DNA of 64,000 bases from Candidatus Aminicenantota bacterium (GCA_003141555.1 PLMN01000009.1:127195-191194), one strand, 5' to 3'; shown: positions 17,701-25,948, numbered from the stretch's first letter. Numbers and translations are program-made. The notes: generated by a model not told the origin, from the sequence alone.

Positions 17701-17874
17701 TTCCAGCACGGTTCCGGTCGGCACGTGCCTGGCCGAGACCGTGACGCCCGGGAGCCCCTTGCCCTCGGCGTCGACGACCGTGCCGCTGATGGCGGCGCTG
17801 GTCACGCCTTGGGCCAGGATCAGCGTGGGTAGGATCAGCAAACTCAGGATGACCGCGACGAACAGTTTTTTCAT
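14728..17874 (-). CDS. TonB-dependent receptor with N-terminal carboxypeptidase-regulatory-like domain
   Basis: A 1048-residue outer-membrane protein. A signal peptide (MKK start, cleavage after about residue 22) is followed by a CarboxypepD_reg-like beta sandwich (residues about 28-105, 'ISGTVVDAEGKGLPGVTV'), then a plug domain with 'NVAGRNNKYNSIQIDGAVDND' elements and a long beta-barrel rich in Tyr/Asn, ending in 'QIQIGVRYKFN', whose terminal aromatic-x-Asn is typical of barrels. Such Oar/SusC-like receptors import or bind large substrates in Acidobacteria and Bacteroidetes. The start at 17874 has GGAGGG 9-14 bases upstream and yields the signal peptide. It is monocistronic; no substrate is deducible. 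Confidence 0.9.
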   Translation of the reverse strand: MKKLFVAVILSLLILPTLILAQGVTSAAISGTVVDAEGKGLPGVTVSARHVPTGTVLETTTRLDGRFDIPAALVGGPYTISATLTGFAPQTLTDITLKLGENRSLTFKLEQAKIEVGVTVTAPNPVISQSRTGAAQNVSTAVIESMPSISRTFGDFARLSPQVDSNGSGFNVAGRNNKYNSIQIDGAVDNDLFGLNSSGTPGLSAPISLDAVQEFQLVLAPYDVRYGGFTGGGLNAITRYGTNSFSGSAYFYGRNQNYVGNGPDNTKYGTFSQSQYGLRLGGPIIKDKLFFFLSVESGRQTNPTTYVINDSGSSNDFGGANISVADAQRFVDILKNKYGYTTTGFGNGYKSILANNDKIFFRLDYNIDNKNRLTIRNNYISGLQDNQPSKASSSVFPFGDDYYRLVNKTNSTVLQLQSTISNSLFNELIFNYTTIRDHREVGSTLFPQVNVLVNGGYRLTAGTEQYSGANGLNQDVLELTDNLTWAVGDHMITVGTHNEFYQFANLYIRNLYGYWEFASLDNFENGISSYYYHDFYTNAPAQQWWAKFSVAQLGGYIGDKWALLPNFSLTYGVRVDVPIINSTPTANPTVQSVYGVPTNQAATGNVLWSPRVGFNWDVFNDKITQIRGGIGLFSGRTPYVWISNQFSNSGMDFTRLAIRNPSFPFVADPLNQPVPTGVAALTTEVDLIDKNFTYPQLLRTNLAVDHELPFGIIGTLEFIYSKNLNEILYQDLNERNLGTTTAGGRTTYARDVDKVALGTSYYTDVIYLTNTNKGYQYTLSAQLQKSFSNRSWISAYYTYGQSKDVNSGTSSQAASNFVYNPIRYNVNDPELTWSNYDVRHRIGIAFNWEFHFIKNAPTSLSMFYTGVSGRPYSTTYNYFDANGDGATGNDLVYVPASQSEVVFVSSSGAVMADQAGLWATFDSFIKGDPGLNDYRGKIVPRNSSRTPWYNGLDARLAQDIPVPALDNNALQLTVDVINVLNLINSDWGKSWYVSSQNDVPWALYGTNFGVDPTTGQQRIVWTPRPNRYAMSQLGSRWQIQIGVRYKFN

Positions 17875-17908
17875 CAAATATACCCTCCAATAATATAGAT
17901 CAAGGGAG

Positions 17909-17937
17909 ATAATATTATAGGAAAAGAGGAAAATCAA
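17909..17937 (-). promoter_or_regulatory. Promoter of the TonB-dependent receptor gene
   Basis: On the minus strand TTGATT (17932-17937), a 17-base spacer and TATTAT (17909-17914). The start codon lies 34 bases downstream behind a GGAGGG site. Confidence 0.65.
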
Positions 17938-18005
17938 CCTGAATGTGAAAGAATTTTTTCATCAATATCTCCAACCTGCGCCTGAATAAATAAAAAACGA
18001 TTTTT

Positions 18006-18034
18006 TTGCCTCGCCACGGCCGTTGTGCTATCCT
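18006..18034 (+). promoter_or_regulatory. Promoter with leaderless geometry for udk operon
   Basis: TTGCCT at 18006-18011, a 17-base spacer and TATCCT at 18029-18034, six bases before the ATG at 18041. No ribosome-binding site is present, consistent with a leaderless message. Confidence 0.5.
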
Positions 18035-18040
18035 GTCGCC

Positions 18041-18709
18041 ATGAAGAGAAAGCCGCTGATCATCGGGGTTGCCGGCGGAACGGCCTCGGGGAAGACCACG
18101 ATTGCCAATGCCATCATGGAGTCCATCAACCATCCCCAGATGGTGGTAATCCAGCACGACTCCTATTATAAAGACGTCAGCCATATGCCCTTGGTCGAGA
18201 GGGCCAAGATCAATTTCGACCATCCCGACGCCCTGGAAACCGATCTGATGGTTCGCCATCTGCGGGAGCTGATCGCCGGCCGCTCGATCGAAATGCCGGT
18301 CTATGATTTCTCCACCCATACCCGCCTGTCCAAGGGGATCGTCAAGAACCCGGCCAAAGTGATCATCCTCGAGGGGATCCTGATCTTTTGCGAACAGGCC
18401 CTCCGCGAGCTGATGGACGTCAAGATCTTCGTGGACACGGACAGCGACCTGCGCTTCATCCGCCGGCTGAAGCGCGATATCCAGGAGCGCCAGCGCAGCC
18501 TGGAGTCGGTGATCGGCCAATACCTCGGAACGGTGCGGCCCATGCACATCGCCTTCGTCGAGCCGAGCCGCAAGTACGCCGACATCATCATCCCCGAGGG
18601 CCACAACCCGGTTTCCACGGCCCTGGTCGTCACCATGATCCGCCAGCGCCTGCGCAAGGGAAACCAGGAGGAGAGCTTCAAACCCGGCCCGGAGATCGCC
18701 CATGGCTGA
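18041..18709 (+). CDS. udk: Uridine kinase
   Basis: A 222-residue P-loop kinase with Walker A 'GGTASGKTT' at residues 11-19, the 'HDSYYKD' nucleoside-binding block near 40, 'NFDHPDALET' near 58 and 'VIILEGILIF' near 107, the classical uridine/cytidine kinase set. It phosphorylates uridine and cytidine with ATP or GTP. The ATG at 18041 is preferred over an in-frame GTG at 18023 because the latter lies within the promoter and the homologous start is at 'MKRKPLIIGV'. The 3' end overlaps the phosphoribosyltransferase gene by 8 bases; adenosine deaminase follows, forming a three-gene salvage operon. Confidence 0.93.
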   Translation: MKRKPLIIGVAGGTASGKTTIANAIMESINHPQMVVIQHDSYYKDVSHMPLVERAKINFDHPDALETDLMVRHLRELIAGRSIEMPVYDFSTHTRLSKGIVKNPAKVIILEGILIFCEQALRELMDVKIFVDTDSDLRFIRRLKRDIQERQRSLESVIGQYLGTVRPMHIAFVEPSRKYADIIIPEGHNPVSTALVVTMIRQRLRKGNQEESFKPGPEIAHG

Positions 18710-19268
18710 AAAGCAGTACATCGAGGCCCAGGACCTGCTGGACGATTCCTTCCGGCTCGGCCTCAAGGTCCTGGACAGCGGGTTCCTGCCCGATTTCATC
18801 GTCGGCATCTGGCGGGGCGGCACGCCGGTGGGCATCGCCGTCCAGGAGCTGTTCGAGCATCGAGGCATCGCCAGCGATCACATCGCCATCCGGACATCGT
18901 CCTACGAAAGCATCGAGCAGCGGGGCAAGACGATCCGGGTCCACGGCCTGAACTATATCGTCAAGAAGGCCGACGCGGGGGACCGCCTCCTGATCGTGGA
19001 CGACGTCTACGATACCGGCTTGAGCATCCAGGCCGTGATCGATGCCCTGAACCGCCTTTCGCGGCGCAACGCGCCCCGCGACATCCGCATCGCCACGGTC
19101 TACTTCAAGCCCGGCAACAACCGCACCGACCGCCGGCCCGATTACTATATCCATGAAACCGACAAATGGCTGGTCTTTCCCCATGAATTGAAAGGTCTCA
19201 CCCCGGAGGAGATCGCCCAAAACAAGCCCGAGATCGCCCGGATCATCCAAGGACACGGCCCCAAATGA
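18702..19268 (+). CDS. Purine-type phosphoribosyltransferase
   Basis: A 188-residue type I PRTase. The PRPP-binding loop 'LLIVDDVYDTG' lies near residues 96-106, and 'IWRGGTPVG' near 36 supplies the pyrophosphate loop. The domain resembles hypoxanthine/xanthine-guanine phosphoribosyltransferases, and the C-terminal hood ('YYIHETDKWLVFPHE') contains a Trp-Leu-Val-Phe-Pro stretch like that of purine enzymes. It likely converts a purine base plus PRPP into the nucleotide in the cytoplasm. It overlaps udk at the start and add at the end (ATGA), so it is translated as part of the operon. Base preference cannot be assigned with confidence. Confidence 0.8.
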   Translation: MAEKQYIEAQDLLDDSFRLGLKVLDSGFLPDFIVGIWRGGTPVGIAVQELFEHRGIASDHIAIRTSSYESIEQRGKTIRVHGLNYIVKKADAGDRLLIVDDVYDTGLSIQAVIDALNRLSRRNAPRDIRIATVYFKPGNNRTDRRPDYYIHETDKWLVFPHELKGLTPEEIAQNKPEIARIIQGHGPK

Positions 19269-20509
19269 TCATCAGCCAGGAATTCATCCAAAAGATCCCC
19301 AAGACAGATCTGCACCTGCATCTGGACGGCTCGCTCCGCCTTTCGACCCTGATCGAGCTCGCCCGGGAACAGAAGGTCAAGCTGCCGGCCTATGACGAGA
19401 AGGGCCTGCTCCGGCTGGTGTTCAGGAAGAAATATGCCAACCTGAACGAATATCTGGAGGGGTTCAAGTACACGACGGCGGTCCTCCAGACCGCTTCCGC
19501 CCTGGAGCGGGTGGGCTACGAGCTGGCCCAGGACAACCAGGCCGAAGGAGTGCGCTACATCGAGGTCCGCTTCGCCCCCCAGCTGCATCAGAACGCCAAC
19601 CTGACGTGCATCGAGGCCATGGCCGCGCTCAATGCCGGCCTCGTCCGGGCCAAGGAGGAATTCAACGCCCGGCCGGAAGTGGCGAGCGGGACCGAACCGC
19701 CCTTCGAATACGGCATCATCGCCTGCGCCATGCGGATGTTCGATTACGGATTCTCCTACTATTACGACACCCTCCTTCGCGTCCACGCCCATTCCGGGCG
19801 CAAGGAAGTATTTTCCCTGGCCTCACAGGAGCTGGTTCGCGCGGCGGTGGTAGCCAAAACGCAGCTCAAGCTGCCCATCGTCGGGTTCGATCTGGCCGGC
19901 GCCGAGGCCGGGTTCCCGGCCGAGGACCACGCCCAAGCTTACGCCCTGGCCCACAAGAACTTCCTGAACAAGACCGTTCACGCCGGTGAAGCCTACGGGC
20001 CGGAGAGCATCTTCCAGGCCATCACCGACCTGCACGCCGACCGCCTGGGCCATGCCGTCTATCTCTTCGACGCGGACATGATCAAGAGCGCGGAGATCAA
20101 GGACAAGAAGGCCTACGTCGCCAACCTGGTTCAGTTCATCGCCAACCACCGGATCACCATCGAAGTCTGCCTGACCTCGAACATGCAGACGAACCCGGCC
20201 ATTCGCCGTCTATCCCAGCACTCGTTCCGTCTCATGCGCAAGGCGAAGCTCTCGGCGACGTTCTGCACCGACAACCGGACCGTGTCGCGCACCACGGTCA
20301 GCGCCGAGATCCTCAAGGCGGTCCGGGCCTTCGACATCACCCCCCACGAGCTCAAGAATTTCATCATCTACGGTTTCAAGCGCAGCTTTTTCCCCGGGAC
20401 CTACATCAAGAAAAGGGAATATGTCCGCCAGATCATCGACTACTATGAGAAGATCGAGAGGCAATTCGCGAAAGTGCGGCGCGGCCGGCCGATGAAAATC
20501 AAGGGCTGA
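19265..20509 (+). CDS. add: Adenosine deaminase family amidohydrolase
   Basis: A 414-residue TIM-barrel amidohydrolase. The first metal motif 'DLHLHLDGSL' is at residues 15-24; the catalytic His-Ala-Gly-Glu block 'VHAGEAYGPE' near residue 240; 'DRLGHAVYL' near 258; and the last metal Asp is in 'CTDNRTVS' near 335. It would deaminate adenosine or deoxyadenosine to inosine, which punA can then cleave. At 414 residues it is longer than the usual 330-350; the extra sequence is mostly in the N-terminal third and a Lys-rich C-terminus. It overlaps the upstream PRTase gene by four bases. Confidence 0.88.
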   Translation: MIISQEFIQKIPKTDLHLHLDGSLRLSTLIELAREQKVKLPAYDEKGLLRLVFRKKYANLNEYLEGFKYTTAVLQTASALERVGYELAQDNQAEGVRYIEVRFAPQLHQNANLTCIEAMAALNAGLVRAKEEFNARPEVASGTEPPFEYGIIACAMRMFDYGFSYYYDTLLRVHAHSGRKEVFSLASQELVRAAVVAKTQLKLPIVGFDLAGAEAGFPAEDHAQAYALAHKNFLNKTVHAGEAYGPESIFQAITDLHADRLGHAVYLFDADMIKSAEIKDKKAYVANLVQFIANHRITIEVCLTSNMQTNPAIRRLSQHSFRLMRKAKLSATFCTDNRTVSRTTVSAEILKAVRAFDITPHELKNFIIYGFKRSFFPGTYIKKREYVRQIIDYYEKIERQFAKVRRGRPMKIKG

Positions 20510-20547
20510 TCGCCCCGCCGGGCGGGAGCCGTTTTCCGGAGCGATTC

Positions 20548-21813
20548 CTAAGGATGGATGTTCTGCATCTGCCGGCCGTCGTGCTTGTGCCGGAATAGCA
20601 CGGCAAACAGGACCGCCACCACGAGCGAATACGCGGCGAACGTCGTCCAAATCGCCTTCCAGTTGAACTGGACGGCGTTGGGATCGGCGCTGATCTTGAA
20701 ATATTTGTCGATGAGGATTCCGCTGATCCGGCCGCCGAAGAAAGCGCCGAAGCCGTTCGTCATCATCATGAACAGCCCCTGGGCGCTGGCCCTGATCCTC
20801 GGCTCGCTCTGCGTTTCCACGAAAAGAGAGCCCGAGATATTAAAAAAGTCGAAGGCCATTCCGTAGATGATGCAGGACAGGACGATCATCCACAGTCTTT
20901 GGGCGGGATCGCCGTAGGCGAACAGGCCGAACCTCAAGACCCAGGCGATCATGCTGAAGAGCATCACTCTCTTGATCCCGAATTTCCTGAGGAAGAAGGG
21001 AATGGCCAGGATGAAGAGCGTCTCGGATATTTGGGAAATAGACATGATGATGGCCGGAAACCGGACGGCGATGGTGTTCTTGAAGATGTCGATCTTCGCG
21101 AAGTCGTGCAAAAACGTGTCCCCGTAGGCGTTCGTCAGCTGCAGGGACGCGCCGAGGAGCATGGCGAAGATGAAGAACAGGGCCATTTTCGAGCTCTTGA
21201 ACAATTTGAACGCGTCCAGCCCCAGGGCCTGGACGAAGGACCTCTTGTGGCCCTTCCCCAGGGGGGGGCACTTCGGCAGGCTGAACGCATACAAGCCCAG
21301 GAAGAGCGACGCGGCCGAAGCCACGTAAAACTGGGCCGGCGATTTTTCGAAGCCCGCGAGGCTGATGATCCACAAGGCGACGATGAAGCCGATCGTCCCG
21401 AAGACCCGGATGGGAGGGTACTCCTTGATGATATCCAGGCCCTGGGCTTTCAGGGAGGAATACCCGACCGTAATCGCGAGGGCGATGGTCGGCATGTAGA
21501 AGATCATGCTGGCCAGCATCACCCAGAAGAAAAGCGACGGATCGTTGATGAGGGGGATGCAAAAGAGAATGACCGCGCCGATCAAATGGAAGCAGCCGTA
21601 CAGCCGTTCGGCATTGACCCACCGGTCGGCGATGATGCCGGCGATCGCGGGCATGAACAGGGAGGCGATGCCCATGGTCGAGAAAATCGCGCCGAATTCC
21701 GTGCCGGACCAATGCTTCGTCTGGAACCAATAGGCCCCGACCGTCAGAAGCCAGGTCCCCCAGATGAAGAACTGCAGGAAATTCATGGCGATCAATCTTG
21801 TTTTGAGTTTCAT
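20548..21813 (-). CDS. nupG: Nucleoside:H+ symporter, NupG-type MFS transporter
   Basis: A 421-residue polytopic protein with twelve hydrophobic segments. The first helix carries 'MNFLQFFIWGTWLLTVGAYW', loop 2-3 has 'IIADRWVNAERLY', and 'EYPPIRVFGTIGFIVALW' and 'FFNISGSLFVE' are hallmarks of the NupG/XapB nucleoside:proton symporter family. It is the last gene of the minus-strand deoxynucleoside operon and would import the nucleosides the upstream enzymes degrade. The start at 21813 has an AGAGGG site 5-8 bases upstream and overlaps the HAD gene's stop (ATGA-type coupling). Confidence 0.9.
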   Translation of the reverse strand: MKLKTRLIAMNFLQFFIWGTWLLTVGAYWFQTKHWSGTEFGAIFSTMGIASLFMPAIAGIIADRWVNAERLYGCFHLIGAVILFCIPLINDPSLFFWVMLASMIFYMPTIALAITVGYSSLKAQGLDIIKEYPPIRVFGTIGFIVALWIISLAGFEKSPAQFYVASAASLFLGLYAFSLPKCPPLGKGHKRSFVQALGLDAFKLFKSSKMALFFIFAMLLGASLQLTNAYGDTFLHDFAKIDIFKNTIAVRFPAIIMSISQISETLFILAIPFFLRKFGIKRVMLFSMIAWVLRFGLFAYGDPAQRLWMIVLSCIIYGMAFDFFNISGSLFVETQSEPRIRASAQGLFMMMTNGFGAFFGGRISGILIDKYFKISADPNAVQFNWKAIWTTFAAYSLVVAVLFAVLFRHKHDGRQMQNIHP

Positions 21814-22538
21814 GGAACCCTCTTTTCTCGGATTTGCCATCCTTCGATCAACCCGGGAAGCTCTTTGATGTCGGCGATGATGAACCGGGCCGCCTGGCCG
21901 GGGGGCACGGGCGCCCTGTGCGGGTTGAGCCAGCAGAAATCCATGCCCGCGTTGCGGGCGGCGGCCATGTCGGAGGTCACGCTGTCGCCGACGTAGAGGA
22001 CGTCGCCGGCGGCGACGCCGACCGCCTTCAGGGCGGGGGCGAAAATCCGCGGATCGGGCTTGGCGATGCCGACCTCCTCGGAGATGACCACGGCCTGAAA
22101 ATGGCGGGTGATGGGCGAAGCGGCGAAGCGCTTCCGCTGCACCAGGGCGATCCCGTTGGTGATCAGGGCCAGGGGGTATTTCTTCGCCAGGGCTCGGACC
22201 GTGGCCAGGGCGCCGGGATACAGCTGCGGTTGGCCGGCCAAGGTTTCGAGGTAAAAGGCGCTGACCCTCTCCACGGGCAGATCCGGGAGGCTGAATTCGG
22301 CGGCCACCCGGCGGAAGCGCTCGACGCGGAGCGTGGCCTGGTCGGTCTCACCCCGCTCGAAGGCCCGCCACACGTCGCGGTTGTGGCGGCGGTAGGCGTC
22401 GATGAAAATTCCCGAGGCGATGCGAACCCGGAATTCCCGGAGGCAGGCCCGCACGGCCGCCCGTTCGGCCCGGGGATAATCGAAGAGGGTATCGTCGGCG
22501 TCAAAAAAGACCGCCTTGTATTTCGCCCCCATCGTCAT
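21810..22538 (-). CDS. yjjG: HAD-family pyrimidine 5'-nucleotidase, YjjG-like
   Basis: A 242-residue haloacid-dehalogenase-superfamily phosphatase. Motif I is 'FFDADDTLFDY' near residue 12, motif II the Thr of 'LALITNGI' near 110, motif III the Lys of 'GIAKPDPRIF' near 150, and motif IV 'VGDSVTSDM' near 175. The motif I context and the length match YjjG, which dephosphorylates dUMP, dTMP and non-canonical pyrimidine nucleotides. In this operon it could produce deoxynucleosides for DeoA or limit toxic nucleotides. The ATG at 22538 overlaps the deoA stop (ATGA); a second ATG at 22532 is possible. Confidence 0.82.
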   Translation of the reverse strand: MTMGAKYKAVFFDADDTLFDYPRAERAAVRACLREFRVRIASGIFIDAYRRHNRDVWRAFERGETDQATLRVERFRRVAAEFSLPDLPVERVSAFYLETLAGQPQLYPGALATVRALAKKYPLALITNGIALVQRKRFAASPITRHFQAVVISEEVGIAKPDPRIFAPALKAVGVAAGDVLYVGDSVTSDMAAARNAGMDFCWLNPHRAPVPPGQAARFIIADIKELPGLIEGWQIREKRVP

Positions 22539-23878
22539 GAATACGTCCAAGGACGGGCGCCGTCCTTGTCCACCAGATGCAAAATCATTTTCGGCTCGGC
22601 CACGGGCCGGGGTCCGATCCGGATCGCCTCGCTCAGCCGTTCCAGGACGATCGGCGTCTGTTCGGGGCGGTCGCTGTGGACGGTCACGATCGTCCGGCCT
22701 TTTTCGACCCTATCGCCGACCTTGGCTTGGAAGACGAAACCGCTTCCGTAGCCGACCGCATCTTCTTTCTTGCGCCGGCCGGCCCCGGTATCTATGGCCG
22801 CCATGCCGACGAGCAACGAATCGATGGCCTCGATGAACCCGGACGCCGGCGCCGCCCATTCCACCTGTTGGGGGCTGGCGGGCAGCAACGAATAATCGTC
22901 GCAGACGCGCGGGTCGCCGCCCTGGGCGGCGATGAACCGCCGGAAGACGCTCAAAGCCCGGCCCGAGGCGATGGCCTCCCCGAACCGATCGATCGCCTGG
23001 GCATAGCTCGTCTCGATGCCGGCCGCCCGCAGCATGCAGAAGCCGAGGGCAGAGGTGACCTGCATGATGTCCTCGGGCCCCTTCCCTTTCAGAGCTTCGA
23101 TGGATTCGATGATCTCCAGGCTGTTGCCCACGGCCCGGCCGAGGGGCTGGTCCATGTTGGAAATGATGCCCAGCGTGGGGCGGCCGGTCTTTTCGCCGAT
23201 GGCGACCATGGCCCGGCATAAGCGCAGGGCGTCCTGTTCGTCTTTCATGAAGGCGCCGCTGCCGGTCTTTACGTCGAGGACGATGCCGTCCGTGCCCAGG
23301 GCCAGCTTCTTGCTCATGATCGAGGAGGCGATGAGGGGGATCGAGGAGACCGTGGCCGTGGCATCGCGCAGGGCGTAAAGCTTCTTGTCGGCCGGCACGA
23401 TGCTGTCCGTCTGGCCGCAGATGACCATGCCGGTCTCGGCCAGGACGCTGCGGAGTTGGGCGGGAATGAGGAAGACATTCATGCCCGGGATGGCTTCCAG
23501 CTTGTCGAGGGTGCCGCCGGTGTGGCCCAGGCCGCGGCCGGACAGCATGGGCACGCGCACGCCGCAGGCGGCGACCAGGGGGGCCACGACGAAGCTGATC
23601 TTGTCGCCGACCCCTCCGGTGCTGTGCTTGTCGATCTTGATGCCGGGCACCCCGTCCAGGGGGATGCGATCGCCGGAGGCGAGCATGATTTCGGTCAGGT
23701 CGGCCAGCTCCCGCTCGTTCAGGCCGCGGATATAGATGGCCATCAGCCAGGCCGCGATCTGGTAGTCGGGGATTCCGCCCCCGACGTAGCCGGAGATTAC
23801 GTAGGAGATCTCTTCCCGGGTGAGCTCCAAGCCGTCCCGCTTTTTGGAGATGATTTCGTACATTCCGTTGGTCATCAT
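22535..23878 (-). CDS. deoA: Thymidine / pyrimidine-nucleoside phosphorylase
   Basis: A 447-residue enzyme with the family signature around residues 80-120 ('KHSTGGVGDKIS', then 'GRGLGHTGGTLDKLE'), a central phosphate/base site ('TGSGAFM' near 190) and the C-terminal barrel-sandwich domain with 'VGYGSGFVFQAKVGDRVEKG'. It splits thymidine, deoxyuridine (and possibly uridine) into base and (deoxy)ribose 1-phosphate. It is full length compared with Bacillus Pdp and E. coli DeoA. The start is ATG at 23878 or 23875, placed 1 base after the MoaD-like stop, so translation is coupled. In-frame upstream codons belong to the overlapping gene. Confidence 0.95.
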   Translation of the reverse strand: MMTNGMYEIISKKRDGLELTREEISYVISGYVGGGIPDYQIAAWLMAIYIRGLNERELADLTEIMLASGDRIPLDGVPGIKIDKHSTGGVGDKISFVVAPLVAACGVRVPMLSGRGLGHTGGTLDKLEAIPGMNVFLIPAQLRSVLAETGMVICGQTDSIVPADKKLYALRDATATVSSIPLIASSIMSKKLALGTDGIVLDVKTGSGAFMKDEQDALRLCRAMVAIGEKTGRPTLGIISNMDQPLGRAVGNSLEIIESIEALKGKGPEDIMQVTSALGFCMLRAAGIETSYAQAIDRFGEAIASGRALSVFRRFIAAQGGDPRVCDDYSLLPASPQQVEWAAPASGFIEAIDSLLVGMAAIDTGAGRRKKEDAVGYGSGFVFQAKVGDRVEKGRTIVTVHSDRPEQTPIVLERLSEAIRIGPRPVAEPKMILHLVDKDGARPWTYS

Positions 23879-23879
23879 G

Positions 23880-24167
23880 TCACCCGCCGCCCGCCGGGGA
23901 AAAAAGGTCGAGGCGATCGCCGGCCTTGACCATGGTCTGGAGGGCCTGCCGCAAACGGATATTCTCCCCATTGATCAGGATGATGGTCCCGGCGAGCAGG
24001 CCCGTCTCCCGGTCGAGCAGCTCGTCCATGAAGCTTTGCCCGGACTGCTCCTCGGTCCGGCGCAACAGGGCCAAGACCGTCAGATCCTCGCCGGCGACCT
24101 CGACGGTCGCGGCCCGCAGGCGCCGGCGGAGCAGCCCGTAGAACTTGACCACGATCGTCCCCGCCAA
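23880..24167 (-). CDS. MoaD/ThiS-family sulfur-carrier-like protein linked to the oxidoreductase
   Basis: A 95-residue beta-grasp protein: strand 'GTIVVKFYGLLRRRL', a central 'TVLALLRRTEEQSG' helix, 'GTIILINGENI', and the terminal strand 'AGDRLDLFSPAGGG'. It ends in three glycines, so a Gly-Gly tail (plus one residue) suited to adenylation and thiocarboxylation is present, unlike the beta-grasp protein at 10223. MoaD donates sulfur when molybdopterin, the ligand for tungsten or molybdenum in aldehyde oxidoreductases, is built. It sits directly between the AOR gene and deoA. The start is TTG at 24167, or GTG at 24152, which has a GGCGGGG run upstream. Confidence 0.75.
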   Translation of the reverse strand: MAGTIVVKFYGLLRRRLRAATVEVAGEDLTVLALLRRTEEQSGQSFMDELLDRETGLLAGTIILINGENIRLRQALQTMVKAGDRLDLFSPAGGG

Positions 24168-24168
24168 A

Positions 24169-25938
24169 TTACAGCCCCAGCTCCGCCAGAGTTTCCGGCC
24201 GCGGCGCGCCGTTCCGGTCCCAGCCGCGCACGGCGTAATAGTCGTCCAGCATCTCCTCGAGCCGGACCCGGCGGTGGCGCGACGGCCCGGTCTGGAATTC
24301 CTCGTTGAAAAAGCGGGGCGGCAGGGTGTCGTCGCCCCGATTGAATCCGGCCCGGTTGTTGAAGAGCCGCTCCAGGGTGTAAATGCGGCGGCCGATCGTC
24401 ATCAGCTCCTCGTCGCTGAAATCCAGGCCCGTGACCGTGCGCAGCATCTCGGTGAAGGTGGAGATCCCCACGGCAAACTGCAGGAAGCGGCAGAGGACGG
24501 CCGAATCCACCACGGCCGAGACGTCCTGGAACAGGGCCACGAGCTCGGCCTTGCCCGCGGTGGAGAAACGGTCCAGGAAGACGGGATGGCCGAGGATCTC
24601 GGGGCCGATCATGTAGGCCCGCATATGGCAGCCGCCGCGGTTGGACGTCGCGTAGGACAAGGCCATGCCCTGCGCGCCGCGCGGATCATAAGCCGGGATC
24701 TCCAGGCCCTTGACTTGCATGGCCAGCTCGGGACGGCCGTATTTGGCCGCCAGCCGCTTCGAGCCCAGGGCGAGCTCGGCCCCGATCCCCCGCCGGTAGG
24801 CCGTATCCGTCACCCATTCCAGCAGCTTGCCGGACTCGCCCCAGCGCAAGGTTTCCTTCCAGGCTCCCGTTTCGCTGAGCTCCATGGCGCAGCCGAGGGT
24901 GCTGCCCATGGTGATGGTATCGAGCCCCAGCTCATTGCAGGCGTAATTGGCCTCGGTAATGGCCGGGAGGTCGCTGATGCCCAGGTGGGCCCCGAACGCC
25001 CAGACCGTCTCGTATTCGGGCCCTTCGCCCTGCTTGTCCCGGGTCCGGGTGGTGCGGCCGCAGCCGATCGGGCACTTATAGCAGGCGCTCTGGCGCTGCA
25101 GCAGCGTTTCGGCGATCTTCTCCCCGCTCGTGCCCTCGGCATCGTTGAACACGCCCCGGCGGAAGTTCTCGACCGGGAACATGCCGTGGGCGTTGATGAT
25201 GTTGACCAGGACCGATGTCCCCAGGACCTGAAGCGATTTCCCGGTTACCGGGTTCTTGTCGACGATGCGCTCGAGGCGGTCCGCCAACGCCTTGTACTCT
25301 TCCGGATCGCTGATGGCCACGGGCCGGCTGCCGGAGGCGGCGATGGCCTTCAAGTTCTTGCCGCCCATGATCGCGCCCAATCCGCCGCGTCCCGCGGCCC
25401 GGTCCTTGTCGTTCATGATGGCGGCGAAGAGGATCCGGTTTTCGCCGGCCGGGCCGATGCAAGCCACCGACGCCTTGGACGAGAGCTCCGCTTGGATGCC
25501 CTTTTGGGTCTTCTGGGTATCGAGCCCCCAAAACGCCGAAGCGTTGCGGACGTCGACCTCGCCGTCATGGACCGAGAGGTAGACGGGCCCCGCCGCCCGG
25601 CCCTGGATGATCAGCCCGTCGATTCCGGCTCCCTTGAGCGCCGCGCCGAACTGGCCGCCGGAGCTCGAATCGCAGATGGTCCCGGTCAGGGGCGAGCGCG
25701 AAACGACCTGGTAGCGGCCGGAGGTCATCAGCGTGCCGGTCAGCGGACCGGTCATGAAGATCAGGGCATTGTCGTCGTCGAAGGGATCCGTCGCGCTCGA
25801 GCACAGATCACTGTACAGCTTGACGCCCAGCCCCCGGCCGCCGAGGTAACGGCGCCGCATCTCGTCGCTGACGGCAACGGTCTCCCGCTTCAAATTGCCC
25901 AGGTCGATCCTGACGATTTTCCCCATCCAGCCGTTCAT
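24169..25938 (-). CDS. aor: Aldehyde:ferredoxin oxidoreductase (tungsten AOR family)
   Basis: A 589-residue AOR-family protein. The N-terminal domain has the tungstopterin-binding pattern 'GPLTGTLMTSGRYQVVSRSPLTG' residues 64-86, the [4Fe-4S] ligands are Cys286, Cys289, Cys293 and Cys483, a spacing that matches Pyrococcus AOR, and 'SNRGGCHMR' lies near 432. Such enzymes oxidise aldehydes to carboxylates while reducing ferredoxin. Here the gene is 10 bases downstream of deoC, whose reaction releases acetaldehyde, so acetaldehyde is the obvious substrate (inference). The start at 25938 begins at the family-conserved 'MNGWMGKIVRIDL'; longer upstream frames lie inside deoC. The adjacent MoaD-like gene may serve its cofactor. 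Confidence 0.93.
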   Translation of the reverse strand: MNGWMGKIVRIDLGNLKRETVAVSDEMRRRYLGGRGLGVKLYSDLCSSATDPFDDDNALIFMTGPLTGTLMTSGRYQVVSRSPLTGTICDSSSGGQFGAALKGAGIDGLIIQGRAAGPVYLSVHDGEVDVRNASAFWGLDTQKTQKGIQAELSSKASVACIGPAGENRILFAAIMNDKDRAAGRGGLGAIMGGKNLKAIAASGSRPVAISDPEEYKALADRLERIVDKNPVTGKSLQVLGTSVLVNIINAHGMFPVENFRRGVFNDAEGTSGEKIAETLLQRQSACYKCPIGCGRTTRTRDKQGEGPEYETVWAFGAHLGISDLPAITEANYACNELGLDTITMGSTLGCAMELSETGAWKETLRWGESGKLLEWVTDTAYRRGIGAELALGSKRLAAKYGRPELAMQVKGLEIPAYDPRGAQGMALSYATSNRGGCHMRAYMIGPEILGHPVFLDRFSTAGKAELVALFQDVSAVVDSAVLCRFLQFAVGISTFTEMLRTVTGLDFSDEELMTIGRRIYTLERLFNNRAGFNRGDDTLPPRFFNEEFQTGPSRHRRVRLEEMLDDYYAVRGWDRNGAPRPETLAELGL

Positions 25939-25948
25939 CGTCGCATCT

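Noticed and set aside
15322-17832. An 836-codon plus-strand open frame
   Set aside because: Antisense to the TonB-dependent receptor, no motifs, low-complexity Val/Asp/Gly/Arg composition.
20510-20547. Terminator between add and nupG
   Set aside because: The CCCGCCGGGCGGG palindrome has almost no loop and no T-tract on either strand.
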